From the NCBI GenBank assembly GCA_011032825.1, contig JAADJZ010000017.1:124001-188000 (forward strand): DNA of 64,000 bases. Reading direction: 5' to 3'. Source of the DNA: Massariosphaeria phaeospora. Lineage: Eukaryota; Ascomycota; Dothideomycetes; Pleosporales. The notes under the pieces were generated by a model that did no database searches, was not told the origin of the DNA, and was given only the letters and a program-made list of their open reading frames with translations. Positions 32,666 through 45,668 of this stretch are shown piece by piece. The position numbers and the translations under genes are program-made. Numbering within the stretch: position 1 is the stretch's first letter; each line of letters begins with the position of its first letter.

Positions 32666-34971
32666 TATGATGGACGAAGGGGTAAAATTAAGATTGAAGA
32701 ATAAGTGAACAATAGAAGGAGAGTATCGACGGTGCCACAGGCACGAAACACTTGTCGTATTCGGTAGAAGTAGAAGCTCGTGAACCTCAAAAGCAAAAGA
32801 GAGCGATGAGGGGGTATGTATCAACGAGAGTCTACAGCGATGTGTGCTTGGCTAGTGGACTAGGGCCTCTATAAACAAATAGAAGAGGCAAGCGGGAAGG
32901 GCGATGTTGAAGAGAGCCCAAGAGGGGTTGGGGGAAAACTGAATATTCTAGGGGATAGGCAACCACTGTATATTTGTAGGTGCAGTGGCCGCGTGAGGAA
33001 TCAGTGAGTGGCCTAGGCTGAAATCGCGCATTGTCAAGCACAGTCCGCACCGGATCCGTGCGTGCGCAGATACGGCTGCCGAACGACGTACAGCAGTAGC
33101 ATATTGACGTGAGAGCCCAAGTGGAGCTGAGAGGTTAATCCTTTTCCTGGTTGGAGCCGTCAAGTTCCCGAACACTGATAACGCGCATGGGCCGGGACTC
33201 CTCCAACATCCATGGCTATTGATAGATGGCGCAAGCTAGATCAGCCGCTGAGGTATGGAGCCAATGCACCAGGGATTGATAGCAGAGATGAGACGTGGGA
33301 AAATGGTAGTCAGGGCGCTGTCTCGAAATTCGGGTTGATATGTCGGATCCCCATAACCCGGAGTTGGCGTATAGTCCGCGTCGTGCTGCAAATTATGTCA
33401 GCGACCAGCAGTAGCCAAACGCAAACAGGCATAGATTTACGCGGGATAGGTCTGAGTACATGATGGTGATGTGTTGAACCGTGGTCAATGACAAAACGAA
33501 TGTTTGGATGATTCCGCCAGCGCCGGACTCCATCTCGCAAAAGATGTTCTAGAAGACCGCGATGCTTTCCAGTACTGGGGTTTACCATGGGATGCAATGT
33601 ATGTCCGTTCGACCGCAACCAGCAAGTTTTGGTTGTTTCATTCGTAAACGGCTACTCGTACCGAGTAATTTTCTCGAGCCCACACCGAAGTATTCCTGAG
33701 CAGAGACGCTGAAGTCCCTCCAGCGATCTACTCGGATTCTCTCGAGTTCTCTGTGTTCGGATGCTACCCTGCTTCGACAAGGCGCAGACTGACGGTTCCA
33801 CAGCATGGAACATGGCGAGGCAGTTCGATGGAGACCCGCACCCTGGGTGTCAGAGGATAGCTGCGCTTCCGCATGGAACATGGCATGGGGTCCAATCGCC
33901 TAGAGCTGTTCGTTATCCGGGTGGTCCTATCCGCAGATTATGCTTATTGGACATCAACTAGCAGCCCGTTGCCCATGGCCCGAACTTGAGAAAGATGCCA
34001 TAGTCCGGCCGCTTTCGGATGGGTCAAACACACGAGAGCAGTCAAGGGCGCAGGCCACGACAGCCTCCGAGGCGTTTATGGCCTCTTTTGGTTCAGTGCC
34101 ACGAGCTAGCGGGCTCGAGGAAACGAACGAAACGCCTGCTCACGAAAGTCTATCCAAGTTCCTCGAGACGTTGCTGAGCCTAGCAGCAGCCGTTGTCAAG
34201 GGCACGCGGCCGCGTGAGTCGGAGAGCGCGCGGGAGGTTTCAAGACAGCGATAGGACGGTGGCAGGGAGGCGGCGATGGCAAGGTGCCCACAATTTGCGG
34301 TCGGTCGTGACTAGCCCACGCCGTGTTCGCACTTCCCCACACGGCTCCGTTAGCTGGGCCGGATGGGTTGCGCCGTGACGGCGTATAAGAGTGCTTGATG
34401 AGGCTCCATGTGTAGCAGGTCTAGGATCCGTGATTCACCCCTACGATTAGACGACGACCGACCCTGACGGATGGAGAGCCGCGGACCGGTTGCTGGACAG
34501 ATTGGCGAGTGTTTCTTCGCCTCCTTGCATATAGCCGTTGCGTGTGGAGGGGTGGCGAGCAGGTGCTCCGGAGGACGCAGCGGACCAGCCCTCGTAAGCG
34601 CGGAGGGTTGCCACCTCATCAATCACCTCATCAACAGTCAGACCTGGCTCGGCCGCTGGCGGAGCAGCACGGCTGTGCAGGCGCCATGCCAATGCTGCGG
34701 ATGTCGCGCGCCGTGGCCTGCACAGTGCAGCCGGTGAGCCAGCGGAGCGGAGAAGAGGGCGCGAGTTGCGCAGAGGCAGCGGCGGCGGGCACCGCTCCGC
34801 CGTCGCAGCGTCGAGCAGACACAGCCAGGGCCAGATGCGCAGGCCGAGGATCCTGTGCCCGGCGCGGCGTTGGTGCAGTCGTCATGGTGCGGGTGCGCGT
34901 GGATGAGGGTTGACCGTCGACGTGGGTATGGGTATGGGTGTCGGTGTCGTCTTGCAGGGCGGCGCTTGGAC

Positions 34972-35003
34972 CCGTGACCCGTGACCCGTGACCCGTGCGT
35001 CGC
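34972..35003. repeat. Heptamer tandem repeat (GTGACCC)n
   Basis: Four head-to-tail copies of GTGACCC/GACCCGT in a GC-rich stretch of the PKS-CMR1 interval. Just upstream, GTGGGTATGGGTATGGGTGT (34922-34941) is another short tandem tract. Confidence 0.75.
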
Positions 35004-36483
35004 GCCGAGCTCCGCCGGCCGGAGGGGAACCGAACCGAGCTTCAGCATCTCACCGAGTGTCCAGCACAACAATCAGCTCACTCAGCCTTCAACACCTCCA
35101 ACCTCCCGCACCGCCGCGCTTCGTTCTGATCTAGATCCACCTCCCGCCTTGCATAGCACTCGGGCGGGATCGCAACCCCCGTCGAGGCTTGCCTGGCTGC
35201 ATGTGTGCGTATCGCCATAGTAGGTAGTCCAACCGCCCATTGCTTCTACGCGTACACACGGGTGGCGGCTGCTATGCTTCTCCCTCCGTCCGTGGCAGAC
35301 ATACTATGTACAGTGCCTCTTGTTTCGGACTCTACCATTACCATACCAGCCACGGCTCGATTTTCCACCAATCACATCGTCCCTCACTCGGGACAATACC
35401 GGTACTACAGCAACTCCACGCTCTCCATCTACGGGCACATGGCAAGATCAATTGGTCACCCAATAGGACAGGTGTATATCCTGGCCGATCATAATCCCCC
35501 AACCAGAAACCTAGGAACGTCGGGATCCAGTCTTCCGCCCAAGGCACATACAACAACCCTCCCAAGTCACCTCGAAGTCACAGCGTCATAACCTTCACGG
35601 GATTGAATCTCCTCCAACACATTCATCGCTCCCGTTCCAAGCGAGACAACAAAACCACTAGGCACACCTCCAAGCGACTCTCAACACGCATCCCTAGCCG
35701 CATCTGTCAAATTCCTAGCCACGTATCCTGTGCATATGCATAATCAACCACCACCAGCTACCCACAAGACCCAAGATACCCGAGTCGTGATCTCTCCGGT
35801 ACCATCCCTCCCTCCATCAAAAATGTAAACCCTGTCGATTAGTCCCCACCGCGGCCCCTCTATTATGGGGCCCACAGGTACGTCTCCATATACCTAGTCC
35901 AGCCGATAAAAGCTTGGCCGAACAGAAAAGCTCGGCCTTGACACTCGTGCCTGCGCGAGTCGAGTCCGATCTACTGAGTTCTACAAGGGTGTTGGAGGCG
36001 ATTCATCTTACCACCGTAGTGTCGATTTCCCACGCGTCGGGCCGCCGGCCACGCTAGTGGCACACTAGGAGTCTAGGGGGTTCCTAAGTTTGAATGAACA
36101 GCTTTGTTTCGCGAACAAGGGGTAAGTTTTGTTTTGTTGAGCGTTTGGGTGATTTGACGAGGGCTAATTCTAGTTGATCGGGAATAATCGTGTGTTTAAG
36201 CTTTCGGCCCGGCGTGAACGGGTTTTTAGGCCCCCTGCCTTGTCTTTGGGAGGTGGAAGATTGGTTTCGTCTTGTTGAAACTCGAGGTATAGAGTTTACT
36301 CCGTTGTCGCCGGGGCATGTGCTGTAATGCTATTCTTGGTTGAATGGTGAGTACTTGCCAGCCACACCAAACTAGAGAGGGGCTGCGACTGTGTGTGGCT
36401 GTGCCTCGGTGCTTCTGCGAGCAAGTGTTGTCTCAAGTCGGTCATGTCCGGCCAAAGAGGTGAAGTGAAGCCGGAGTGCGTTA

Positions 36484-36921
36484 TTAACCAATTTCACGAA
36501 TCTCCACTACTGCATCTTCTCCAAGAGTCATCTTGACGAACCAGTTCTGACTCCTGAGAGCTCCACCGATCCACCCATTCAGCTCACGCTGAGATCGAAT
36601 GAAGCTCCTCGCTATGACCTCGCGAAAACTCTTCTTCTCATTCACTACTGCATTAGCATCGTGATCAGCACGATAGGCGAAATTCCCCCGGGAGCCATGC
36701 GAAAGCCACCGGACCCTTTCTCCTTTGCGTTCTAGCACGCTGTACCGTATCTTTCGGTGCCGAAATCCCGTGAGGGCCACACACCCACGATCGACTCTTG
36801 AGAGATTGGCGAGCCGTGGTTGGAATCGGCCTGCGTGTCCGGCGAGCGCCTTGACGCTCTTTGCAGATCGATTGGTTCCCTGGGAGATAAGCGTGTCAGT
36901 GACAGGAGCTTGTTCTTGCAT
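36484..36921 (-). CDS. Possible orphan ORF (145 aa)
   Basis: The most protein-like frame in the PKS-CMR1 interval, running from ATG 36921 to TAA. It is basic and soluble, with motifs such as GERVRWLSHGSRGNFAYR, SFREVIARSFIRSQ and LNGWIGGALRSQNWFV. No signal peptide or membrane segment is seen. I recognise no family. The flanking sequence shows no exon partner. It could be a remnant of a gene lost from the locus, or chance. Confidence 0.27.
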   Translation of the reverse strand: MQEQAPVTDTLISQGTNRSAKSVKALAGHAGRFQPRLANLSRVDRGCVALTGFRHRKIRYSVLERKGERVRWLSHGSRGNFAYRADHDANAVVNEKKSFREVIARSFIRSQRELNGWIGGALRSQNWFVKMTLGEDAVVEIREIG

Positions 36922-37089
36922 AGAACTAGCGGAGGAGTTGGCGATCCATTACGATTATGCACGCATTGCGGAGCCGCGGAAAATATTGAAAATGTTCGGG
37001 GTTTGAGTCAGGTCCACTATGCGAGGACGGAGACCGCTTCAATGATTTGAGGGTTGCGGCATTTTTTGCAGAGTCATCAAAATTTCGAG

Positions 37090-37129
37090 ATGAGAGAGAG
37101 AGGGAGAGAGAAAGAGAAAGAGAAAGAGA
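37090..37129 (+). repeat. GA-rich microsatellite
   Basis: About 40 bases of purine-only GAGAGA/GAGAAA units. It opens artificial Arg/Glu frames on one strand and Leu/Ser frames on the other. Confidence 0.85.
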
Positions 37130-39887
37130 CAGCAACAAGGAGAGCTGTGAGTCGTGGTTTGTCGGTTACATGGATTGGTACGCAAGGGCTGTGTTTTCCG
37201 AACCGGAAGATGCAATGGTTCCAGTCGGGTCTCACTGATCCATCGGGGTCCCCAGAGCAGTGGATGAGTGTTCAACGTACGGTGGGATTGAGCTGATACC
37301 TAACGAGTCCGACATTGAATGGTAATTGCTGAGCCGTAATCTGTAGTTTTCTTGGCAGTTTTCTCCACTTGGCAGTTTTCTTCATCATGATTCCTTTACT
37401 CAGCATGTTCAATCTAATATTGCCTTACGCATGTTCCTCCCAGGACAGACATGCTAGATAATGCTAGCACGAGCTGTCAGAAGCATTCCCCAATCGCGGA
37501 TCCAGCAGCGTGCGTGGCGAAACCTTTTGCGTCGACATACCATGGCCATGGAAATCCTAGATAGTGGACAGCATGTATGTGACAGTAGGGACACGGTTGT
37601 CAATTTCCAAGTACGTGCGCACTTCCCTGACATGGAAACCACATGCGAGCTACGTAATGTGCGTCTTCTCATTGATGGTTCGGTTACCGGTCCTCTACCA
37701 CCTTGGTATCGAACAACCCAATACAATGGTTTGAATCAAGAAGAAGTCGTGGAACTGTCTCTTGAGCTGGCGACGAAGAGGAATCAGTCACCTCACCGCC
37801 TACCTCGCCCTTGCCCTCGCCGAACAGGCTGACTGTCCCAAATCAAGCCACTCGTGACACACACCCCTCCCTAAATCAGCCGTCCATGGACCTTTACACC
37901 GAGGTACATTTGATGAGCAAGTTTGTAAGTTCTGCTTCTGACGCACCTTGCATACAATATCTAGGCAGCTGGTAGTATCGGCTATACGCGATAGCGAATG
38001 GATGGCGTGTACATACACTTCCGTACCTTTTGTACCATGGTTCCAGGTTACCCGAGCCTTGCATCCCGAGGGGTCTAACACATGTGAGCATCCTGTGCCA
38101 CGGTAGAGCCACGTTTACAGACGCCGGGAAGTCCGCTGCTGAATTCGATCTCGTGGTGCATAATCTAGTTTGTTGCACGGCATTGGCGAGGGATGTTACA
38201 CCAGCGCCAGCAGGCCAGGTTGACAGCGGGCCGTGCATGGGGAGACGTGCGGTCTCCGGGGGCTCATGTCCATAGGTACTATATACTGTGCACCTGCGTG
38301 GGAGCTGAGCAGCCTAAACAGTGCTGAGAGACAGACGCAGGGCCCTTAGTAAAGTCTGCGTAACGCGTTCTGCAACACCATGCATATGGCTAAGTAAGCA
38401 TTGCCTTTCTCGGTAGATTTGGTCGGAACTAGATATCGCGATCAAAACGTGAATGATACCAACATGTTCGAGACTCGAGGCCAATGCATCTGATCGTTCG
38501 CATCACCTCTGGCAATAGCGTACTAGTATAATAGTGATTAGATGATTATATCTAACAAGGATCTATGTATGTAGGGGGAAAATTTCGGATCAGCGAGCAT
38601 GCTACTCACCGCTATGCATATCGTGAATTTGCTTCAAGCCATTGCACCGCATAATCGACTCGTCAACTGTGTCTAGACGAGTATTTTTTGTACCCCTGTA
38701 CAGGCTAGAACAAGTGACCCATCTCCGCTGATGTACATACCTTGGAAATTGGTGCCGAAATCGTCTACGTCAAGATGTGCTCATCCTAATTGGCCGTCTC
38801 GATAAGCGTCATGAACATGGAAGTACACGGGAAAAGTATATTACAGTTATTTCAAGACTTGTACAACGCATCGCTAGCGAACCGACCACTGAAACCCGTT
38901 AGCGGATCGAGAACACGCGTGAAGGTGCAACAGACCTCTCGGTACCGTCGTATTGGGTAGACCCTGCCCAGTTTTGCATTAGAAGATAAGGTGGATTACG
39001 CCAGTGTAACAAGGAGTATACCATTCATAGATTTTGGATGAAAGGACTCTAAATTGTATCTTAGCTATCATCTATGAAAGCGTTGAGCGAGCTTGAGCTT
39101 GTATAATGCAAGGTTGGAAACGAAGATCTGCTTTAGCGACCCATTTATAACATAAGTCGAATTTGGAATGTGCTACAATCGTGCTCCAGTATCAAGTTTT
39201 TCCACGGGGGGAGCAAAAATTACTTGGAAACAGTGAGTAAAGAGATTCCACCGGTTGTCCTAACGATAACAACCGGAAACCCTGTAGCGGGCAGACCAAA
39301 AGCAGCTGACAATGTTGCTTGACAGTGTGGGAACTCTACCATACACCAGAGAAACACCTACTTATACGTAGATGTGGAATACTCCAAATATGGAAGAGTT
39401 ATTGGTCGAGTGTTGATTGAGGTGCTGAGCTCTGGTATCGACTTGGCGGCGTGAATCATAATTTTGCCGGCTGCCAAAGGGTCTGCAACGGGTCTAGAGA
39501 AGCCACGACGGAGATAAGCCCCCGCCGTCAAGTCTCTTAGCGGACGCCATAACGGGGATTCCCTCACGCACTCCAATATGAAAGAGTTTCAGAAATGCTG
39601 ACCGGAGAGCCGGAGGGGTGTGGGCAGTACGCTGACGGCTCGGTCGCAAGCCTACCTAAGGTCCATGGTCTTTCGAGAACCAGCGAAGAATAATCCGTAC
39701 ATCTACTGAGATGGCCTATATGAGGCGCAAATATTACAGGGCTGAAGGTCCAGAGCGGCATGTCGGATGGAGCCATCATCGGAGCCGTTGCGTTGGCTTC
39801 CTGCGTTACTAGGGTTGTAAGATCCGGGTGTCCGTTCGAGCACGTCAATCTCGACCCTACTGCTGCCTGTCTTCTTGTCCGCTAGGA

Positions 39888-39930
39888 TTGTCGTCAAGGT
39901 CGAGGTCAAGGTCAAGGTCAAGGTCCACCG
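39888..39930. repeat. Hexamer tandem repeat (GTCAAG)n
   Basis: Five to six near-identical copies of GGTCAA/GTCGAG in a row, giving Thr-Leu repeats in the opposite-strand frame. Confidence 0.75.
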
Positions 39931-42900
39931 CATAGTCGTTTAGGCCTGCTGGCCCGACTTATACTGCTGGAAGGCGACGGATTCAACCCGGATAGTGGGA
40001 CAAGGGCAAGGCAGTCTACTCTTGGCTATTCGCGAGCGCCTATGTACCTACAATCATCCAGAGTGGTATGGCTGCCGGTACGGGACGGATGCGCAGCTGT
40101 CGACGTCGTCATATATAATAAAAAGGCCCGTATTGACGTTGCCGTACTGCCTTTGGCTCATAGGCTAATTAAGTTACAATACTGCACGAAGAAAGATGGC
40201 GCTCAGCAGCGCGAAGCCATCGACGCCCGCGTGGACTACATGTCGCCGTTCGGCGGAGCGATCGGCGTGGCTCTGCCTGTCACCAGTTGTCAGTACCAAA
40301 TGTTCGGTTGAGAGCGCTACCCCGCTTCGGGCTGCCTCACCTCAGCCTTAGGGAGACCTCTATCTTGATTTCTGCTTCCGCCACCAATATTCTCATACAG
40401 TAGCCCTGCATGATCGCTATCACTGATATCTCTCCAACGACTTTTCGACACGGCGTTCTCATCTCGCCTTGCAACTCGTCGAACTGCATCGCGCGTGGGA
40501 CGTCTTATCGCGTCAACGCCTTGAACGGTGAGAATGGGTGCCAACTCAGCCGTGGAAGAGTCAGCACAAAGTACCGAGTGGGGATCCGACCGCTCAATAC
40601 GCAGGCAGGTCTTTAGAGCGTGTCGGTGTCAAGGCGCGGCAGTAGGCTTTCTCCGCGCGCGGCGGAGGCGGAGGCTGGGGGTGGAGATAGGGGGTATCAA
40701 AGCTCCGCCCACATGCCACACGCGCTCCCATCCAATAAGATACCACAGAGGAGTCTTCTGGAATATCCTCCGTTCATCATGACAACCATGTGGAGACATT
40801 CGCTAGTCGCAATAAGATGTGGGAGATGCGAAGTTCCTTAGGAACCAGAGTATATGAACGGTCCTCGCCAAATAGTCATCGGCCGGTTGCTCCATCAATA
40901 GCTTCAGCACCACCTGCTGAATGCAAACATGTTAATACTGTAGGGTTACGATGTCTCACAACAAGTGCCCCCCTAACTCCTTCACCCCTTGACTCGACTT
41001 TGGCTGAGGCCTCGATGCCGGATTGGCTCGCGTTGCGGCTGCCAGAGCCTTTTCAAACCAAATGCGTTGTCAGCCCATCTTCACGTTTACTGGTTCAGGT
41101 AGCAGGCGCAAGCGTGTATGTGACCGAACTGACATGACCATCTGGTCCCTGCTCGTATCTTTGGACGCAAATGATCCATACGACGACGCATGGTTCTACT
41201 ACCGTATTTCGCGGATAGCGAAATTCTTTTGCAATCTCGCGCCCCAACGCCTGCGTACTTCTTGTTCTGCTCCAAAATGGCGCTGCGGAAGCTCACCCGA
41301 AAGGATCGTGACTGAAAGGTGCGGATGCAGGTGTAGCGGATGTAGGGACGCAGTCAATGAAGTAGCCATGCGTTGTAGCCCTAGTGAAGGAACATATGCA
41401 ACCGGCCCGATCGTGTTGGAGAGGGGGCTAGACGCTCGTGTTCTTTATTATCATCCATATCGCACTTCGCTGTGCGGGCCGAGTGGAAGAAGTACCTGCG
41501 CTGATGGTGACGGATGGGTCAAGTACAAATATAATTCCACTCTAGAGTTTGAGTCGCCGGTGCCCTAACTTCGAAGTCTAGACGACCTACTCGCGCGGGC
41601 AATCTCTTGAGATCTTTCGGAGAAACTATGGGCCCGAGTAACAGACTGATTCAGGAACATCAAACGATAGTGTCAAGCACACGATGCTGAGCGTGTTATG
41701 AGGCACTAGTCTCATGGACGTCCAAGACGGAGAAGCCGCAGTGAACCAAAATGATAAGTCGGTTTTAACGGCTGCATTAGCGTGGATCGTACGCTGGACT
41801 CTGAAGTTTGAAAATGCCTGAGCTGCGCGAAATTCGCATGGTCAAGGGCAGATCTGTACGTGCTGCGAGTCGTGCAGACATTGTTCTCCCGCCTGGTACA
41901 CATAGTTTGCTCGACGTTCGTACTCGCCTTTGAAACCCTGAAATCGAGTTGGCAGAGTTAGTTGGTTCTCTTCACCGGTGTGAGATGCAGCTCTTGGCCA
42001 AACAAATTTGTCGACTGATCGCCGCCCAGGGTTCCCCAAGCGAACGGATCTCCCGCGAGGCCCCGGAAAACGGGGCAGGTGAAGACGAATGGCGCAGTCG
42101 TCAAAGAGGAAAATCGGTTCCATTGGGCCAATTGTCGAGCGCAGGTGATTTTCCCTTCCCCAGCGATACGTGGAGCTGAATACTGCAGCTGACCAGGCAT
42201 TACAGACAGCGTGTTCAAGGCGCTCGTCTGATAGCGACGGTCCAGGAAAGGCTCATGTCAACTTGCCGAATACGTTGGACTGATCAGCCGTGATCGACAG
42301 TCGATCGCTATCCAAAAGCGACGTCTTCAGGATGCTCAGGCAGCCTCAGTCGCTCAAATTAAGCACAATCTTTCGAGAACCGATTGGGTCGCTGCGGAGC
42401 TCCAGATACCATGTTGGCAATGACAGGCGCTCCTGCACCATGACTGCGGTTGATCAGAACGGAAGCTAGGACGATAATAACTGCTTATAGTCATATCCTG
42501 TGCACTCGCTAGGTGCTGACTGTTCAGCTCGACTGCCGCAGCGCCCCTAGCGCTGCCAACAGCCTTCAAAGTTAAGCAGGTCTCACGCCATGTGCTCAAA
42601 GCGTCTCCATGTTCACACTGGGCGCTCGTCAAAAATGGCCAATGGTGGCAGGTCAACGACGTCGTCCATTGGGTGGCTCGTCCACTGGCTGGCTTCGGCT
42701 TCTAGGAGTCAGTGGACGTTCGGAACTGCGCACTAGAGCCAGTCAATACCCACGTCAGGTGTCAGCAGCATTGGCTCCAGAAAATAGAGAGAGAGATCGG
42801 TGAGATGACAACGACCGACAGCCCGGGCATATCTGCATCTCACAGCTGCGGCGTGGAAGTGGAACTAGTCGAGGACCTGGACGGTACTATGGACTCCAGG

Positions 42901-44048
42901 GCGACGATGGTCGGCAACAGTCTCAGTCACCGGCAGTTCCGCGTCGCTTGATCTGGTGCTATTCTAGAAAAGGGCGAGGCGTGGGTGTTGGTGTGGGCGT
43001 GGTGGATTGTAGGAGGGAGTAAGGCTGCGGCTGGCAAGAAAAAACTTCCGAAGCCATTGAGCTGGGACCAATGCTTGGCATGTGGCCAAGCAAGCTAACC
43101 CTCCCGGTGCGGGATATTTATAGCCGGCGCAGGCTATTACCTATTGACTCACGCTCGCGGCCAAACACCTGCTAGACTCCCGTAGCACTATGCGATGTGC
43201 TCCGTACTGGTACACAGCTGTGTGCTCCGAGACCACGGCCACCAGCTACACGTCCCGGACTTGTGCGTGCGTGTGAAAATCGGTGGAGACGCTGATGGCA
43301 CGTCGTCTCATGGAGACGACCGGGAGTACAGGGCACGGCAGGCCACAGCAACTGGCTGCAGGAAAGTCGCATCTCGAGAACAGGAGTTCCATGTTGCGCT
43401 GGCACGAGGCTGCTTGGTCCAAGCCCACGAAGGGTTCGCTTTGGCTGTGGCGATCGCTCTACAGGATGAAACGGCGAAACCTTACGCCCAAAGTCAATAA
43501 TGTGGGAGACGATAGAGTCGAGCATCGTCCTACGACGGCGGCAGCATCAGGGACGCGCCTGAAGCAAGCATCTCCAGAGCCCAGAGCCAGCCGACACGGC
43601 AACGCGGTCCACCTGGAACAGACTCCAGCTGGCCGGGAAATGGCTCTTGAATCTCTCTGCCTGGAGTGAGCTCCCCGTTCACGCGTGCGTGGTGCCAGGG
43701 TGCCGGATGCTGTGCTCGGGGTCGGCATCGCAGAGCAGACTCCCTGCACAGAGTATAGATGCAGCGGAAGTTTCTGTGCCGGTGGACTGCAGTGGCAGAG
43801 AAGCTTCCTGCTGCTCGCTTGCGGCGCTCGACACTGTTCTGCATAGCATCTCGTGAGGCGAAGCAGCCAGCGAGCAGCGTGCGGCAGACTGCGGGTTTCA
43901 AGCTCTACTGTACTCGGTGCTGGGGAGTAGACATTGCATCTATCCACTAGAGTTGAGGCGTGGGCTGACTGACAGATGCAGCCTTGGAGGCCCAGCAGCA
44001 TTGTCCTTGTCGGCCGTGTAGCATTGCCCCGTCGCGCCCGAAGCCTCG

Positions 44049-44537
44049 ATGCGCGGCGTGAGCACTGTACAGGTGCTGTTCTGGCTGGGTGCGATCTGGC
44101 TGGCCTCGCTCCCCGTCGCATCTCACCCGCTGCCGGCGCGAGGCCTGTGTGTTGACTGCCGCCGGATGGCGACGGAGCGGCGCTGCAGGCTGGCTCCCGT
44201 GGCAGCGTCGTGCTGCACAGTGCACGCGGTGAAGCTCTCGATAGCTGCCAGGCGGAGGTGGACGAGTGTTCGAGGTCGGGCGGCGATGACGGCCACACAC
44301 GGGGCTGCACATCGATGGATCATCCATCTGCGTCCGCGCCGCCAGGTCGCACGCCCACCACGCCCGATCAGGGCGGGCCTGGCAGCCGGATGCAGACCGC
44401 AGCATTTACATTACCGTACGAGCTGCGTGGTGGATGCCGTCCAGAGTAGAGTGCGCGCTGCACCCAGCTGGAGGGCCGAGTGCCGTTCGGCCACCTCGAG
44501 GGGCGCCCGTGCTCGCGGCGGGCCAGTCGCGGGCTAG
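44049..44537 (+). CDS. Doubtful ORF with signal-peptide-like start (162 aa)
   Basis: Starts with an ATG and a hydrophobic stretch (TVQVLFWLGAIWLASLPVAS) followed by several Cys. A secreted small protein is conceivable. The stretch is GC-rich, the other strand is equally open, and the rest is Arg/Ala-rich, as expected of chance translation. Low confidence. Confidence 0.15.
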   Translation: MRGVSTVQVLFWLGAIWLASLPVASHPLPARGLCVDCRRMATERRCRLAPVAASCCTVHAVKLSIAARRRWTSVRGRAAMTATHGAAHRWIIHLRPRRQVARPPRPIRAGLAAGCRPQHLHYRTSCVVDAVQSRVRAAPSWRAECRSATSRGARARGGPVAG

Positions 44538-44544
44538 GCAGCCG

Positions 44545-44574
44545 CTAGTCGCTAGTCGCTAGTCGCTAGTGGTC
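44545..44574. repeat. Heptamer tandem repeat (CGCTAGT)n
   Basis: Four consecutive copies of CGCTAGT lie about 1.1 kb before the CMR1 start. They resemble in scale the GTGACCC heptamer array near 35 kb but differ in sequence. Confidence 0.8.
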
Positions 44575-45668
44575 CCGCCGCGCCAGGGGGGCGCCAGGGG
44601 TGCCACCGCACGCACCACCGCCTGCCCCGCTGCACCGCTGCACCACACGCCGGCCGATCTCACCACGCCTTCACCTGCACACCTCAAGGCTCAGTGCTCA
44701 CCTCGCGCCCCCAGCCAACCCCCCACCGCGCCGATCGTCCAGAACGCTTCCGCGTCCTGCACGCCCCCTGCCGTCTCTCTTATCGACTCTTGTCCCTGCC
44801 GGCCTCCCGCTCCCTGCTCCCTCCTCTGCGCCGCCATGTCACGACCCCCGTCCCTGCCACCGTGGAGCTCTCCAAGCGCCTGGTGCTGCATGTAACAAGA
44901 GGCCCCAGGCCAAGCGCTGCGAGCCTGTGAGGCCCTTAGCTGGTCCATCGTCCTCGCGGAGCTAGACCACTACTCAGTTGATGAGCTTCGTTGCTGTCTG
45001 CTCGGCTTCCTGATTATGCAGCCGTGACCCCCGTTCCCACTGCAAACCCTCTCCGCTCCGGCAACCTGCTGCTGCTCTTCTTCTGATTCCGTCCCTACTA
45101 CACCGGCTTCTGCCGCTGCTCTGTTCAAGTGGTACAGCTCTACTGTCTTATTGCCAACTCCCAACTGCCCAGGTGTCGTCTGAGCTCAGCTTGGCCGGAA
45201 CACTCAGCCCGCAGCCTACTCCCTCAAGTCCATCTCTTACTATCTCCGACTATTTTCTGAAGCTGGACTCGACTGGCCGGCCGTGCTCTCACTACTACTA
45301 CTATTAGCTACCCGTAACCGGCCGCTTGTTTCCAGTTCGTTCTTGGGTCAAGCGGGAATACGCACCAGCAGTGTCAAAAATAAACTTCAATACTTCACGT
45401 CCCCGAGCTACCCTCTCGAACGGCTCTTGCTTGGTCTGCAATTCTTCCTGCGGTTCACTAAGTCGTCCGCCACCAGGGTCTCTATTGCGTTATCGTCTTG
45501 TTGACCGCGGTACATTCCCGGTGCCCCACAGATCCGACCAATTTTCAAGCTCCGAAGTTTTCACCCTCCCGGTTCAAGATACTATTCCAACGGTAGCGCT
45601 CGCTGACTTCCGCGATCGACCGTCACCTTCGCTCTTTCTGAGGTAACAGTAGAACTGTTGGATCCGAC

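Larger units (their letters stand above)
32666..45668. other. 13-kb gene-poor interval between PKS and CMR1
   Basis: No gene is securely supported on either strand. The interval starts with the PKS promoter and ends with the CMR1 leader. Open frames exist mainly in two GC-rich stretches (34.2-35.2 kb and 43.2-44.9 kb), where several frames overlap and none resembles a protein. The middle (35.6-43 kb) is near-average composition with many stops. Listed separately are one possible ORF (36484-36921), one signal-peptide-like ORF (44049-44537) and four short tandem repeats. No transposon ends, tRNA or rRNA were recognised. Confidence 0.6.

Noticed and set aside
37090..37129. GA repeat as a CRISPR-like or telomeric array
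   Set aside because: Simple microsatellite with no spacer structure, in a nuclear fungal setting.
43459..44310. 283-codon minus-strand frame in the PKS-CMR1 gap
   Set aside because: Several overlapping frames are equally open in this GC-rich stretch. Arg/Pro/Ser/Cys-rich without motifs.
32666..45668. tRNA or rRNA genes in the large gap
   Set aside because: No A-box/B-box pair or cloverleaf, and no rRNA-like segment, could be recognised by eye. A covariance search would decide.
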